From Diorhabda sublineata (Eukaryota; Arthropoda; Insecta; Coleoptera; Chrysomelidae): a DNA stretch of 64,000 bases. Below are positions 47,575 to 59,660 of this stretch, in pieces (position 1 is the first letter of the stretch; each line of letters begins with the position of its first letter). The position numbers and the translations under genes are program-made. The DNA lies in the NCBI RefSeq assembly GCF_026230105.1, contig NC_079475.1, positions 31,556,086 to 31,620,085 of the forward strand. Direction: 5' to 3'. Under the pieces are notes generated by a model, which was not told the origin of the DNA, made no database searches, and saw only the letters and a list, made by a program, of their open reading frames with translations.

Positions 47575-47830
47575 AAAGTAGTCAACGGCTTTCTTCTTTA
47601 TCATGACAACATCGTGTGTGGCATTTCTAATTTGCAAGTTTATGATAGCTATACATATTTTTGTGTGTCCACACATATCCACCTTATTCACCGTATTTAG
47701 CACAATGCGACTTCTATTTCCCATAGAGAATGTCCCCACATTAAGAAATCCCTAACATTGGAAAGGTCCTCACAGGTAGGATGAGAGACATTCCAATAGC
47801 CTTCAAAAGTGTTTCTTCAGTCAGTCCAAG
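47575..47830 (+). pseudogene. mariner/Tc1-like transposase relic
   Basis: Across two frames the plus strand gives YHDNIVCGISNLQVYDS (47601 on), then ICKFMIAIHIFVCPHISTLF and NATSISHREC. This follows the second and third catalytic blocks of mariner/Tc1 transposases: H-x-D-N-A-x-x-H, a K-F-x-x-x-x-x-I spacer, then P-H-P-P-Y-S-P-D-L-A-x-x-D-F. The second-block Asp is present; the third block is eroded (PHISTLFTVFSTM). No ends were found. Weaker than the other mariner calls. Confidence 0.45.
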
Positions 47831-50465
47831 ATTATTCAAATTATTAACATATTCTTGATTGTTTGGAAATGCATAATTAGATATCAATGGTTCGTACAAA
47901 GTTTATGGTTAATTTATTACAACAGTTGAACATACACATTCCCAAGATAACTTAGCAATACCATATATCAGTATATTTTACATGTATCATCCTACTTTCA
48001 TAATATGGAACTATTGTTCAAGAGTAGCCTCATACTCTTATAAATTCTTTTAATGTGAGACGTTTATGTATCCCGTTAATATGTGATACAAGTAAACCGA
48101 CCAAAAATACAAATTCACTCCCTATGTTCCCTAAACTATTCATAAAATATCATGAAACTTTAATCGTATGAAACATAAATAACACAAAATAGCTCTACTA
48201 TCTATAGTTTTAACGTATTTTTCTCTTTTCCAATAATTAATATCTCATGAAATATACTAGACGAATTCAATATTCGAATTTAGAAGCGAAGAGTGCCATT
48301 GATGTTCAAATAACCCAGACAGAATATATAACCCACGGGACACAAAGGGTTGTTAACCAATTTAATATTTCAGATATCGACAACACCGACGAGAATTCCA
48401 GTTTCAATACAAATTTATATAAACACATAGAGAAACAAGTCTACTAATTCTTGAAATAAATATGAGACTTGAAACAAAACAAGCTGAGTGAAAATTGATT
48501 GATTTTAATCATAGAAATTTGAAAATTAATAAATTTGCTCTTGTCTAATATAAAAAAATTAATTGGTATGAACTTTGATAATATTTGTCGTATATGATTT
48601 TTATTACAAAATATAGTGTAGTTGAAAATATAGGATCGGTGAAATATTAAGCAGAAATTTCTCCTCATTTCTAAAATACTTTTTTGTAGATTATAGCGTT
48701 TGTATATAAATGCAGCTAAAACCAAAATAGGCGCTTTGCATAAAATTCAACAGTAATCTATCAAGCAAAACGAGCTTTTGTAAATGTAAAGTTGTAAGCA
48801 TTTCGATGTATAGTTCTTCCAATATCATACCAAATTAAGAAATGAAAAATAATGTTTATACTCCCCGTATAAAATTCGGTAAACATCAAACAAACCGTCA
48901 GTCCACGTGGACTCATAATCTCCACTGTTTACCAATGAAAACATCGAATCGTAAAAATAAATGCATTTCTATTGGCCGAACCTATCGAAAAGCGTATGTA
49001 CACAATTTTTTCGAAATATTCCTGCCAGACAGTTTGCGATAAGCATTGGCGTGGCTTGGTTAGATTGATTTAATTCATAAATTTCTTTTAACATATCGCG
49101 TTCTTTAGAGGTATGGGGTATCTACGCTTATGGTAGATCAAAGAAAATTGTCGACTAAATACTTTATAATTTACAATTGATATTGGAAGAACTATAACTA
49201 GAAACTATAATTCAGTAGGATGTACCGTACCAATATTGAACTTGTCCATAAGTAAAAATATATCTTAAGTTTTAATACGCGCTTAATACGGCAATCATCT
49301 TAGCACGGGAATGATTGTGCCTTCTGTTTTACGGATACATTCATTAGTAGTCAGAAAAACAAATATAAACTTTAAATGCAGCTACAAATCAGATAATAGT
49401 GGGCTCCAGAGCTTCCATGTATTTCTAATGAAACTTTGATGGCTGACAGGAATCAGAATAAACTCAAATTCACAGCCCCACAAGTTGAAATGAATAGTTT
49501 AAGAAAAATCAAATCTATAATGCTGAAATGAATAATTACTCAAATTTCTTGCGAACGATCTTAAAGGTCAGATACATATACTAAAAATAAGAAGACTACC
49601 AATCAACTACACTCAGATAGTCGTTCCGTTTGTCAGAATTGTTATGCTGTTGTGAAGGTCTAGCACATTCTCACCTACTGCAGACGAGCCATTCTCAAAG
49701 AGGTCAAGAAAGTTTTGGAGTTCCTCAAAGCTACTAACCCGTATCATGAAATATGATATATATTTATGCATTTAACAGTTTTGCTATAGTTATCTGTGTA
49801 CTTTATTATGTAATTTTTTATTCCTACGGCAATGACCAGTGCTGTTGTGATGCATTAAACAGAATTAAAAAGAAGTTTAACTTATTCAAATCTTAGCTGA
49901 ATTACTAGGTTTTCTACTTCAACAAGTTTTACCATAGTGGAATTGGTGGAAGTGACTTAATATACGATGCTTAGACCAAAGTGATACTAATAAAATTAAA
50001 AAAACTCTTGCTTAAGACTAATCTACGGTATCAGGCGAAACGGAAGAATCTCGTTTAAACTAAAAGATGCGGGTTGGTTTAGTATGTACAATAGAAGAAA
50101 GCTGCACAATCAAAATTTTTACTAGAAAATTTATAAAAACAAATTATAGAGTAGACATCCATAACTCAAATTTGAGACGGAGCAATGTAATAAATATAGC
50201 TACACATCTTAAGGAAACATATAAACGTTCTTTTTCATATCACGTTCCTCTTTAGTATACATTTGGATATTCCCAATTATCTGTTGTCTTGCAGTGCGTT
50301 TGAAATAAATATAAACAATTGCTTTTTCAGCAACAGTGAAGTGGAAAAATCTGCGTTATATTCAGTATTTACTGAATTTTGTATTTGATTTGATAATTTG
50401 TATGAAGAGCTTAAGTTGGTTAGTGTGGAAGAATTGGTCAATCGACCTAACACAAACCTTTTATT
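47831..50465. other. No recognisable gene
   Basis: Frames at 48247-48447, 48444-48725, 48842-49042 and 50067-50255 were read and are unrecognised. AT-rich throughout. Confidence 0.45.
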
Positions 50466-50625
50466 ATTATTATACTTCTTCTTCGTATTGGGCGTAGTCG
50501 CCTATTTTATCTTCGACATCCTTGCCTCTTATCCTGCTTATTCCGCTCCACCTTTTTCTGGGTCGGCCGGTACTCCTTCGGCCCAATGGGGATTTATCGC
50601 GCTATCTTGACCAGTCTATTGTTGT
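50466..50625 (-). pseudogene. LINE 3' end with (TAA)n tail
   Basis: Minus strand: GRRSTGRPRKRWSGISRIRG then KDVEDKIGDYAQYEEEV and a stop, immediately followed by TAATAATAATAAAAGG. The G-R-P-x-K-R-W block near the extreme C-terminus and a short microsatellite tail are typical of some non-LTR retrotransposon 3' ends. GC is much higher than in the flanks. Heavily 5' truncated. Confidence 0.65.
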
Positions 50626-50679
50626 CCTTTTATTATTATCAATGGTAAATAAAAAATGATTTATTATTATTATTTTTCA

Positions 50680-51090
50680 CTTGAGCGCTTGTGCTAGGGT
50701 TGCTTTGGTCTTGTAACTGTGCGCCTAGGGTATTCCTATGATAATAGGTATAACTTTTGTTTTAAGATTTCTTTGTATTTCGATCTGAAGGTCCTTATAT
50801 GTCGGTGAATTCTTTGCTTCTTTTTATGTTATATTGTAGTCCGATGGGATCGCTACATCCATCAAAAGGCATTGTTTTCTTTTTATATCATTTATTATTA
50901 GGTCTGGATTGTTAGCCAGTATCTTTCTGTCTGTCTGTACTTGTGTATCCCATAACATTGTCCCTTCTTATGTGTTTATAATTGGTTCCGAGTTATGTCG
51001 GTACCACTTGGTGTCTACATATTATGCCGACTTTTCACATTTCATCAGAAGTTTGCTGAGAAATTCTCACCTATACTTTGGACGTTGAAG
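50680..51090 (-). pseudogene. LINE ORF2 C-terminal domain, copy A
   Basis: Minus strand, with frameshifts: TKWYRHNSEPIINT (~51015), MLWDTQVQTDRKILANNPDL (~50960), KRKQCLLMDVAIPSDYNIK (~50880) and SKYKEILKQKLYLL (~50775). The order W-D-x-x-x-x-T-D-x-x-I-x-A-N-x-P-D-I, C-x-L-I-D-V-x-I-P-x-D-x-N and K-Y-K-x-L is a well-known C-terminal module of an insect LINE family that lies after the reverse transcriptase. No catalytic part remains. Confidence 0.75.
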
Positions 51091-51194
51091 TGGGGTTCAG
51101 AAGTGGTAAAAGATAATACAAAACGCAAATGTGAACCACTCATTTAAGCGCACATATTAAACATAATACCTACGCTTAAAAATAATAATGTTCG

Positions 51195-51580
51195 GGAGTG
51201 AAAATTCTTATTTACCAAAGATTGCTACCTGTTGGATCTTCTCTGCTTGCTGTTTGTCAGGTAAGTTCTCGACAAATCACGAAATTCTATAGAAACGTAC
51301 ACCGTAGATCCGATGACTATTGGTAGAGTTAGCACTCTTGTGTTCCACATTCTTTGTAATTCGATGACAAGACCTTTATATTTTAGTTTTTTTCCTCTCT
51401 ATGGTGTTAGAGTCGGCTGGTATAGCGACGTCAGTAAGGTAAGGAACTGCGTCTCCTTTCACCACAATATCAGGACCATCTTCGCTATGGGTCGTTATTG
51501 CTCGGACCGTTCTAATTGGGTGGTCATAGATTACGATGGTTTTCTCGTTTACATTTGTGATTTGTGTTGATATCATTTAT
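51195..51580 (-). pseudogene. LINE ORF2 C-terminal domain, copy B
   Basis: Minus strand: GPDIVVKGDAVPYLTDVAIP then ADSNTIERKKTKI (51480-51380), and after a frameshift GLVIELQRMWNTRVLTLPIV then IGSTVYVSIEFRDL (51370-51260). This is the same module as copy A 0.5 kb away, in the same orientation, and extends further towards the C-terminus. Sequence divergence between A and B shows they are separate insertions of related elements rather than a recent duplication. Confidence 0.78.
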
Positions 51581-53189
51581 CGATTAGCAGGAAGACAGAG
51601 TTTCTACATTCATCCTTCTATCAATAGAAATCAATTATAACATAAAATCGTTTGTCTTTTTCACGAAACCAACTTTTAAATTGTAAGTGATAATCGTAAA
51701 AAGGGACAACGATCGTAACCCGAATAACTCAATGTACTAAAGAATTTTAATTTGACGTGAGCTTTGTTTACAGTGTTGTTTTTAGCGAGTTTTTGGATTG
51801 AACGTATAATCATGGATGAATCAGTTTATTAAGAACTAATTTGACGTTAAATTCAATTTTACATCGACAAATACCTAGAATGTGGTGAAACGGGAAGATT
51901 ACAATGTTTACTTTACTATTCATTATTGAGAAATAGTGTTTATAATTTTGTACAATTTGTAAATACTTGTAGAATTATCTAAATTGGATCAATCAAGTGC
52001 CTAAATTAGCGTACCTTTAAATTTCTCATTCAAGAAGGATTTTTCCAAATTAATTTTTTATCACAATATTATATTGCTAGCCAAACAGCATGTTTTCTAC
52101 GATAATATAGAGAAACTCGAAATAGTGTATTTTCAAGACAAGTTATATTTGATTGAGTTCTTGTTAGAACGATGATATTAATTTTGAATTTTGTAACTTA
52201 TTCACCCAGTATATCTATATTTTTATGAAAAGAGTTCTGCTAAACATGTTGATGTTAGCCGTATGAATAAAATATATTTGAAAAATTTATTTTGGATTTA
52301 TTTTTCAAGTATCAATTTCAAAAAGGTCAACCTATGTAATATTAGTCATCACGGTTATGTCTACTAAATTGACAGAAATTTTGATTGATGATCATATAAA
52401 TATTGGGTGCTGACGTATTAGTATAGTGTTAGACATATTAGACCTCTGCCGTTTCTAGTGTAGTTTGGTGTAAGAAATAAATTTGAAAAAATAGAACGAA
52501 TTTTATCACTGTTGTGAACAAATTGAGCTCGAAGAAATGCAGTTCAATGTCGGCTTCTTATTGATTTTTCTAAGTTTAGTAAGAAAACAATTTCTCTTTA
52601 TAATGGTAGAAAGAGGTCGTCAATTCCTATAGGTCCCGTAGTTAATAAAGAAAGGATGCTAACACTAATTTAACTTATTAAATACAAAGATCATAATCGA
52701 ATAATTTGTGATGATTTGAAAGTGGTTGGATTGCATTATGGGTTAACATCAGCTAATCAAAATATTTGTTTCTACCCAAAAAACGGTATTCTACTTTCTC
52801 CGACAAAATTGTAGCTGGAGAAAATGTGATCAACACATAAAACTAGTATAGCCTCTAAGCTTATATACTCCATTTTTTCTAATCTTTCTGATGTGATACA
52901 TGAAGAAGGTGTTTTTATGAGACAACGAATTAGAAACATATTAAGTTGACATATTTGGATATTGGAATATTTGTTTATTATTCACGGTTTTCTAAATAAT
53001 AAGAAATATGAGGATCATCGACAGTTAATTGCTGATTTGTTATTTAATTGTCAACGTGTTTCTGAAAGTTCAATTTTATAATTCACAATTCGCTTATTTG
53101 AGGCAATTCATTTTTAATTCCATGAAAAATTAATTTGCATGTATTATTTTACAAATCAAAAGATCAAAAGCTTTGGGATGGACAAATGA
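51581..53189. other. No recognisable feature
   Basis: AT-rich; stops in all frames, nothing identified. Confidence 0.5.
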
Positions 53190-53559
53190 AAATGTATATT
53201 TATAATGGGATACGGCTTTATAGTTTTTCAAAAAATTCTCCATTAAGATGAATACCTTTTAGTATGCGTTTGAACCAATTGTCGAAGCATTTTTTTCATT
53301 CCGATCGAGGTACCTCCAAAACATGTGATTTCAAGGCGTTAACCTTTTCTTCAGATGTGTAAGAAAAGTTGATCTCGTAATTTATTTTTGATCTACGTTG
53401 CTCTAATCGAACGGTGGCATTATGTTCAGTTATTCCGAAAAAAACAGGTCACCATTTGCTTTGAGGTGCGCGAACAACTTTTGTTGGACTTGGCTGGTTG
53501 AAAGACCCATACATCGATTGCTATTCAGTTTCGGGTTTATATATAGATATATAGATTTA
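53190..53559 (-). pseudogene. mariner transposase relic, copy 3 (internally deleted)
   Basis: Minus strand: KPETE near 53540, QPSPTKVVRAPQSKW (~53490), FFGITEHNATVRLEQR (~53430), then directly SKINYEINFSYTSEEKVNAL (~53390), KSHVLEVPRSE and KKCFDNWFKRILKGIHLNGE (~53290). Same subfamily as copies 1 and 2. The segment between RLEQR and SKIN, holding the second and third catalytic Asp residues, is deleted. Its N-terminal side is cut off at the Helitron end at 53560. Confidence 0.87.
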
Positions 53560-54444
53560 CTAGCTTCACCCGCGGCTTCGCTTGCATCGAATCCATTAAA
53601 TAAGTATCAGAGATCATTATAATAGAAATATATCAATATGATAACATTCCAGGAGTTTCATCTTTCCATTTGAGTGCATTGCAATATTGACATTTTTTAT
53701 TCATTGAGCCATTAACAACTAGAGGATGATATTCCATTGTAGGGTCATATTGAAATCCAGTATCATTGCATGCGGACCACTTACGTCCTTATACATGAAA
53801 TATCGAGAGCGCATGGCATCTGTTTCTGTTCGAACAATTCTCCTAGACTGTGATTGTTCTGGCGTTTCTATCGCTCTTCTAGCTACCCGCTGCTGAGAAT
53901 GTCTTTATAAACGACGTTGGGTCTGAAGAGGTGTTTCAGCAGCTCTCAAATTACTTATCGCCTTGCTTGCTGTTGTATTCTCAGTTTTGTATGAACCGAA
54001 GATTCTTGATTTCGTGCAACTTTTGCTGCACAGGCCCGTGACAAATTTTTAGATAATGTAGATTTACGCTTCCGAGGTACTTTTTAGACATACGTTTTCA
54101 GTGACAGTTGAAAATAATAATGGTACCTAACCTCAAAAATTCCAAACAGCTGAAAGTATTGTCAATTGAATTGAATGTATAGATTAAATAGATATTGACT
54201 TGGCGGTCGGTAATATCGTACGTCGATAATATAGTTTGAAATTCATTACTATATGTTAGATGACGCTGAAGTATTGAAATGTTTTTTTATTTCTGTAAAA
54301 TATATTTTTCTTAATAAAAATTATACTGTTACTTCTAGTACCTCCCAGAATATGTGTACATAGTTTCATGATGATTCGTCAAGTAGTTTTTGCGTGAAAG
54401 CGTATCAACAATCCACGCTTTCATATTTATAATATTAGTAAGGA
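53560..54444 (-). mobile_element. Helitron, non-autonomous, both ends present
   Basis: Read on the minus strand the element starts TCCTTACTAATATTATAAAT (54444) and ends GCCGCGGGTGAAGCTAG (53560). A 5' TC, a GC-rich segment just before the end and a terminal CTAG (CTRR) are Helitron features. It is preceded by A and followed by T, the expected A/T insertion site without target duplication. Length 885 bp. The interior keeps a piece of the RepHel N-terminal coding region, so it derives from an autonomous copy by internal deletion. Confidence 0.85.
53660..54080 (-). pseudogene. Helitron replication protein N-terminus (basic region), broken
   Basis: Minus strand: VPRKRKSTLSKNLSRACAAK then VARNQESSVHTK (54080-53985) and later short basic, Ser/Arg/Gln-rich pieces such as RRQNNHSLGELFEQKQMP. 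Helitron RepHel proteins begin M-P-R-K-R-K and carry long basic N-terminal repeats before the HUH domain; here the start ATG has become GTA. The HUH endonuclease and helicase domains are absent, and stops and frameshifts are numerous. Confidence 0.65.
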
Positions 54445-55548
54445 TGAGGCACAGTGATTAAATTTTTTAATTATTTCTTTGCACCAATCGACTCGAGCTT
54501 TTTATGAGCGATTGTCAAAATATGCGGTATCCAGTGCGAACAAATCTTTTTGACTGCTAAATGATTATAGCAATATTAAATGTAAGCTAGTGGAACTAAT
54601 GCATGAATGTGCCTCAGTTTCACAGTATGCATCTTATTGGTTAACTAGTGAAAGGAGAAGAACACTCTTCAAATTCTCATTTCTAGTTTATAGCTTTTAA
54701 CATTCCAACAGAACGATGGCAGGGATTTTTATATCTCTTATAGAGACTTATAAATAAACGTCTAAAAAGTAACAGTTTCCAAGACCACATCGGTCTATTG
54801 AATAATCAACCTCCAACATTTGAAAACGATGAAATAAGAAACGCTTTTCGGATCAGTGAGGATCAACAGTCGTATTGCATTGGATGTAACTTATAACTTA
54901 GTTCCTAGCATTTATGAAATAATAAATCTTGATTCTAAAACCAACACCTAAATTCAAATTTCGTAGAGTATTATACAATCCCAATAAATTATTTTGTAGA
55001 ACCAAATTTTTGTTCGCAGCCCCAATTAACTCATAATAATTCTTCCCACACTTATGAACTTGGCTTCTTTCTCTATCTCAGCATCACTCACCTCAATAAA
55101 TAAGGGTATTTTATGCTCTAACTTTTACACTGAATAATTTGAAACTCCAGTCAGTTTGGAAATTCTGCTTAATGTTTCTTCAAGCCTCCCTCTGTGGCAG
55201 GCAAACGGTTAAATTGTTCGTAAAATTCCCTTTCCTTAAATTTCAATTACTCAACCGAATGTTTTTCTCCATAACTTCTACGCCATGCGTTATTGAAAAA
55301 GAGGGTTCATTTTCCTTATTTTTACCTGCCTTTTTTATGGATGACATCTCAGATCCATTAATAGCATTTCTCATGTTACTACAGACATGCTCATCTTTTT
55401 TTCACCATAATAACTCTATACTACGGCAAACAAACACGTGAAATTTGTGAAAATGTCGTCAAAAATAAATTTTTTGAAGGTGGCTTCAAAAGCTGGTGCT
55501 AGTTACAATTTGTAAATAGTTATTTTTGCAAGAAGTGAGTGTCGTAAT
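54445..55548. other. No recognisable gene
   Basis: The 100-codon plus frame at 55139-55441 is Phe/Leu/Ser rich and unrecognised. Nothing else seen. Confidence 0.45.
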
Positions 55549-55582
55549 ACTTTTTTCGGCAATTCCTACGAGTGAAAAAAGT
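55549..55582. repeat. 9-bp inverted repeat (hairpin)
   Basis: ACTTTTTTC at 55549-55557 and GAAAAAAGT at 55574-55582 pair perfectly around a 16-nt loop. On the minus strand it lies about 80 nt downstream of the stop of the frame at 55662-55898 and may be a 3' end structure of that element. Confidence 0.6.
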
Positions 55583-55661
55583 TACTGTACTCAAGAGTTT
55601 CTTACAAAATTTTTTCTACATCCGTAGACTTAAATAAATTCGACAAAGCTTTTATCAATTT

Positions 55662-55898
55662 TTATTTTGTAATATTATTATTAAAAGTACAACTGTGAGC
55701 ATTATTAATTTGAAATGAAGAAGTTACATTACTATTGGTACTTAAATTGGCAGCATTTAACGAGTTCAATGAAATAACATCGTCTATAGTTGTATTAGTA
55801 CTTATTGGATTGTTGGTAGTATTGTGAACATTTACAATGTTGTTGGAAGTCGTATCAGTAGTTCCCGTTAAAATTTTCATTGTGTTAAGAAATGACAC
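55662..55898 (-). pseudogene. Ser/Thr/Asn-rich C-terminal tail, possibly of a tyrosine-recombinase element
   Basis: Minus frame of 78 codons containing MKILTGTTDTTSNNIVNVHN and ending FQINNAHSCTFNNNITK. The last residues resemble in pattern the end of the tyrosine recombinase at 60.7-60.8 kb (KINVSGNSSCTITVNIQKLE): a hydrophobic-Asn start, then Ser-Cys-Thr, then a short Asn/Ile run before the stop. No catalytic region lies upstream. The relationship is an inference from a short low-complexity tail and could be wrong. Confidence 0.3.
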
Positions 55899-55979
55899 GT
55901 TACTATACTTTTTTATATAACTTTTTTATAACTGCAAAAAATAAAAAAAGTGAATATTAGACGTAAAAAAAATAATTAA

Positions 55980-56455
55980 AATTAATTTATTTTATTTTTG
56001 ACAAGACAAGTTTTGACAGTCTATGAGGATAAAATTATTGATGATATCTTTATAAAACAAAGGGGTGAGGAAATTCTGAAATTTAAAGATTGAAATCACC
56101 ATTTTGAGATCTTTTAACTAATTCTTAAGGAGTAAATCGTTTGAGTCTACGTTTTATAATACGTTGCGACACTAGGTTTTTAGCAAATCTGTTTGGATTC
56201 GTATTACTATAGTTTTCACTCAACTTTTTGATTCCTTCTTTAACATTCAGATCACGAGCGATAGAACTACACTACAAACCAAGCAGCATCGGTGATTACT
56301 CTGAAAGTTTTTGCTTGAAACCTTTCGATAATTTCTATATTCGAGTTTGATGCCGAGGCCCAGAGTCGCACTACGTATGACCAGATTGGTTTGAGAATGA
56401 CTTTGTATATAAAGACATTGTTCTTAAGAGATAGCTTGGAGTATCATCCAATAAT
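55980..56455 (-). pseudogene. Jockey-like LINE ORF2 C-terminus
   Basis: Minus strand: SKLSLKNNVFIYKVILKPIW (56440) then SYVVRLWASASNSNIEIIER and FQAKTFRVITDAAWFV (56370-56290), then ARDLNVKEGIKKLSENYSNT (56255) and IKRRLKRFTP (~56140). The L-x-x-K-x-x-x-Y-K-x-x-x-x-P-I-W-x-Y-x-x-x-L-W-G-x-A-S block is the region just after the reverse transcriptase of Jockey-clade LINEs, followed by their C-terminal K-R-x-L-K-R-x-x-P. At least one stop and a frameshift. 5' truncated. Confidence 0.87.
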
Positions 56456-56884
56456 CCCATAAATAGTAGGAAAAACTAACAACTATTGGCCAGAAGAAAA
56501 CGGTAATAGAGCTCAGGTGTAAGCAGAAACGGCTCTTCTCGATTTGTGGATATATATTTTTTTGTTTTTTGAATTTTTTTTTTGGTTTCTTTTTTATTCT
56601 TAATTTAAATATGATAGTGGACGGATACAGCTGCGGCTGCATTATTCCCCATCATCGCAATTTCAAGAATTAGTTATAAAATGCTTGGTTCAACCTCAGT
56701 TCGAATAGCCAGCCTTCGAAACATATGAGCCATATAAAAACTAAGAATTAGTTAGGACTTAGAGAAACTACGAAAATATATTTCAGTGTTAACAAACTTT
56801 TTTGTTGATGCATCAAAAACAAGAATAAACTGAACAAACTTTATGCACAACATTTGGGAGTGAATCATCAAACACACCATTAAG

Positions 56885-57075
56885 AACTCATGACTTTCGA
56901 ATGTATAATTTCGAAAAAATAATTAAATATAATTTCTGATTCCCCAACTTTGAGGGCCTATAACTCAGAAAAGAGCGATCTTATGAGAAAATTTTTTTGT
57001 ATGGCACAACTTTATTTTTACGTCATCTACTCATCTTGATTTTTTTGCATCAAGTACCGAAGCACTCTGAAGTAT
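56885..57075 (-). repeat. Dispersed repeat family R1, copy 2
   Basis: Read on the minus strand from 57075: AGAGTGCTTCGGTACTTGAT, then GATGAGTAGATGACGTAAAA, a CTGAGTTATA block and AAATTATACATTCGAAAGTC. It matches the plus-strand copy at 63.34-63.53 kb over about 190 bp. Non-coding. Confidence 0.75.
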
Positions 57076-59499
57076 TCGTAAGTAATCTGAAACTAAGAAG
57101 TATGCTTTTTGATACGATAGCTTTTTTAACTGGAAAAAATGATGAAATTATCATTTATTCATTCCGTATTTCCAACAGTTGCTTGTCAAATTAATATAAG
57201 CTCCAAGAAAACAGATGGCAACTAGCAGAACGTTCTTTTTATTACCTAACTCATCTAAATTGTTTGGAAGTGATATTTTTCTACTTGTGAATTCCAAGAT
57301 TTCCACAGATGAATTACTAGTTGATGCTGTTACTAATTTTTCATTTTACTCGAAATCTGAAAAGCTTGAGTGATTTGTTTCCTCGACTTTCATTCTAAGA
57401 CGATATTTCATCTGTCACTGCGTCACGAAACGATTTGTAGCTTGTTGACGAATAATTTGAGTTATGCAATTATGTGTCGTGAGTTAATTGCAAGCTAGAC
57501 GAACAACAATTTTTGTCTTTTGTTTCAATTCTTTGGAAAACAAATGAAATAATTTTTTTCAAATTATGAAATTGGACTTCCAAAACAATGCAACTCATTA
57601 TATATTGGTAAATTCAAATTTTCTCATTTGAAATATAATCAATTTTAGATTTGACTGAAATATTTATTAATTGATTACTTTCCAGTAGCACTTATCTACA
57701 TCACTGGTTTCTAGGAAATGAAAGGATACTTTCGTCTTCCTCAAATATCTTTCACAACATTATTTCTAGGGGTTATTTCATAAGAGCTCATTTGACTAAA
57801 ATATTTCTTATAACAATTCGATCATAATAGTGTTTTGTAGAATTTGGCGTAAATCATAACAAGGCTTTATCAACAAATCTTTCATATCCCCCAACATAAA
57901 TGATAATTAAACGGAGAACTTCACATCTTGGAAAGCCAAAAAAAAAATCCAACCAAACATACATTGTAAAAAAAAATGTCCACAATTTATCAAAATGAAA
58001 ATTATCCTCGCTTTCTATTTTCAATTTCTAATGTCTCTTAGATTCAATAAATAATTATTTTTTTGTATTAGTTTTGACTTTATATTATTCGTCTGTCAAA
58101 CGAAGTCAAATTTATGTGAACTTTTCCAAAATTTGTCTTATTGAATGTTTTCGAACGTTTCGTCTCTCTTATGTCCACCAAAGTAGATATATTTAGTTAT
58201 TTCATAGTAATACGTTAACTTCCAGTTGAAATCTTACTACTACTGTAATATTTTCATCATTTTGGTTCTTCACAACACTCTCAGAGGTTTCGTTTGAACG
58301 GTTAAATTGAAAATCAATTGAACAATATCGCCTATCATGACAGAACGATCACTGCGGGGCATTAATATCTTCACCTTGGAAGGTAATAGACGTAACCCAC
58401 AACATCTTGAACCAAAGGATCAGCACACAAAGATTATTAAGCTTAAAAAATTAAAGTTTTTCGTTTGTTGTTCTATTATGTTTAATGATGAAAAGCTAAA
58501 ATTTTAGTATATGTTTGTTTATTTAGTTATTTTGTCAAGGTTTCAATAATTATCACCCATAAATCAGAACTTCCGACATTATATAGCATCTTATTGCCTA
58601 TGACCACGAAAATATTTCGTAATTATTAGAAAGAAAGAAATCTTTTCTTGTAAACTCAGCATTCATTGTTGATTGTCTTATTCGTACCACAACATAAATT
58701 ATTACTACTAATAATAGTTTGTGTATTTTTATTTACAATAAAACCAAAAACGATTTTGAAATGTTATTATTATTGCCTCAGATTCAGAAGTTGTGGCACG
58801 CGGACGGAATGATGCCTTTTTTACATAGTTTTAATAAATTTTAGTTTTTCTTTATTCATTTTGGATTTGGCTTTGGTATATTATTAATGCTGGATTGATT
58901 CTGAAACTGTCGTCGCTGAATATTTAGTGATTGGAAGTGATTGTGCCGGTATATTGTTTTAGTGTTGCTTTGGGGATTCTGGAATCATTTAACTTTTAAC
59001 CACTTTAGTTTTTCCTCATTTCTGGACAATGTTTTGTTTGTTATAACTTGGCTACTGAAATGTTTGAAATTCAAAAAATCGGTATGTGCATTTCAATAAA
59101 CTTGTGATATGGTTCCATGGTCTTAGGTGTTCGGGATCCCAACTTTTGGCGTGAATACATCCACCTATTTACCTCGAGCCGCTGTAGTGGAGTTTACAGA
59201 AACACACTTCATCTCATAGTGCCCCGATTCCATAAATTTTTGGTTTATTACTGTTATGCTACGTTTGTTGTCAAAAGACATATGCAACATATATATCTTT
59301 TGACTACTAAATTAAATAAAATGCATGCAGTTATTAACTATTTTATGATATGTGTATTAAGTCCATTGGCAATTTATGATAACGTTAGAAGGTAATTTAT
59401 TATGGGTTATTTCCATTGAATATCTATTGACAAAAATTATTTTGTATATTAATCGCATTTTCACGAAATTTGTGGAATACGATTATTGACTTTGATATA
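57076..59499. other. No recognisable gene
   Basis: AT-rich. The plus frame 59117-59395 is unrecognised; it lies just upstream of the Crypton-like element. Confidence 0.45.
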
Positions 59500-59519
59500 T
59501 AAGTCAACAATAGTTATTT

Positions 59520-59660
59520 ACGTCATAAGTCCGGAAAGTGATTTAGTACGGTACGAGATAGATGTTTATGGACGAGGTGACGAAGGAGCCGAGTCAAGAA
59601 TATTTAATCGAGTACCGTAGTATTCTTCTTCACGGGCGTATATCGTAAGATGTTTTTTTT
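59520..59660 (+). repeat. 5' region of the Crypton-like element (inferred)
   Basis: A less AT-rich block with TAGTACGGTACGAGATAGAT and, about 75 bp on, an inverse-looking TCGAGTACCGTAGTATTCTT. AGTACGGTAC and GAGTACCGTA can pair in part. It directly precedes the recombinase frame in the same orientation and is probably its leader or 5' subterminal repeat. Confidence 0.4.

Noticed and set aside
48842..49042. Penelope-like fragment suggested by SIGRTYRKAYVHN
   Set aside because: Only a few residues resemble Y-I-G-x-T; flanks show no further match.
55139..55441. 100-codon plus-strand frame as a gene
   Set aside because: Composition is Phe/Leu/Ser rich as expected from T-rich DNA, with no motif, splice or promoter support.
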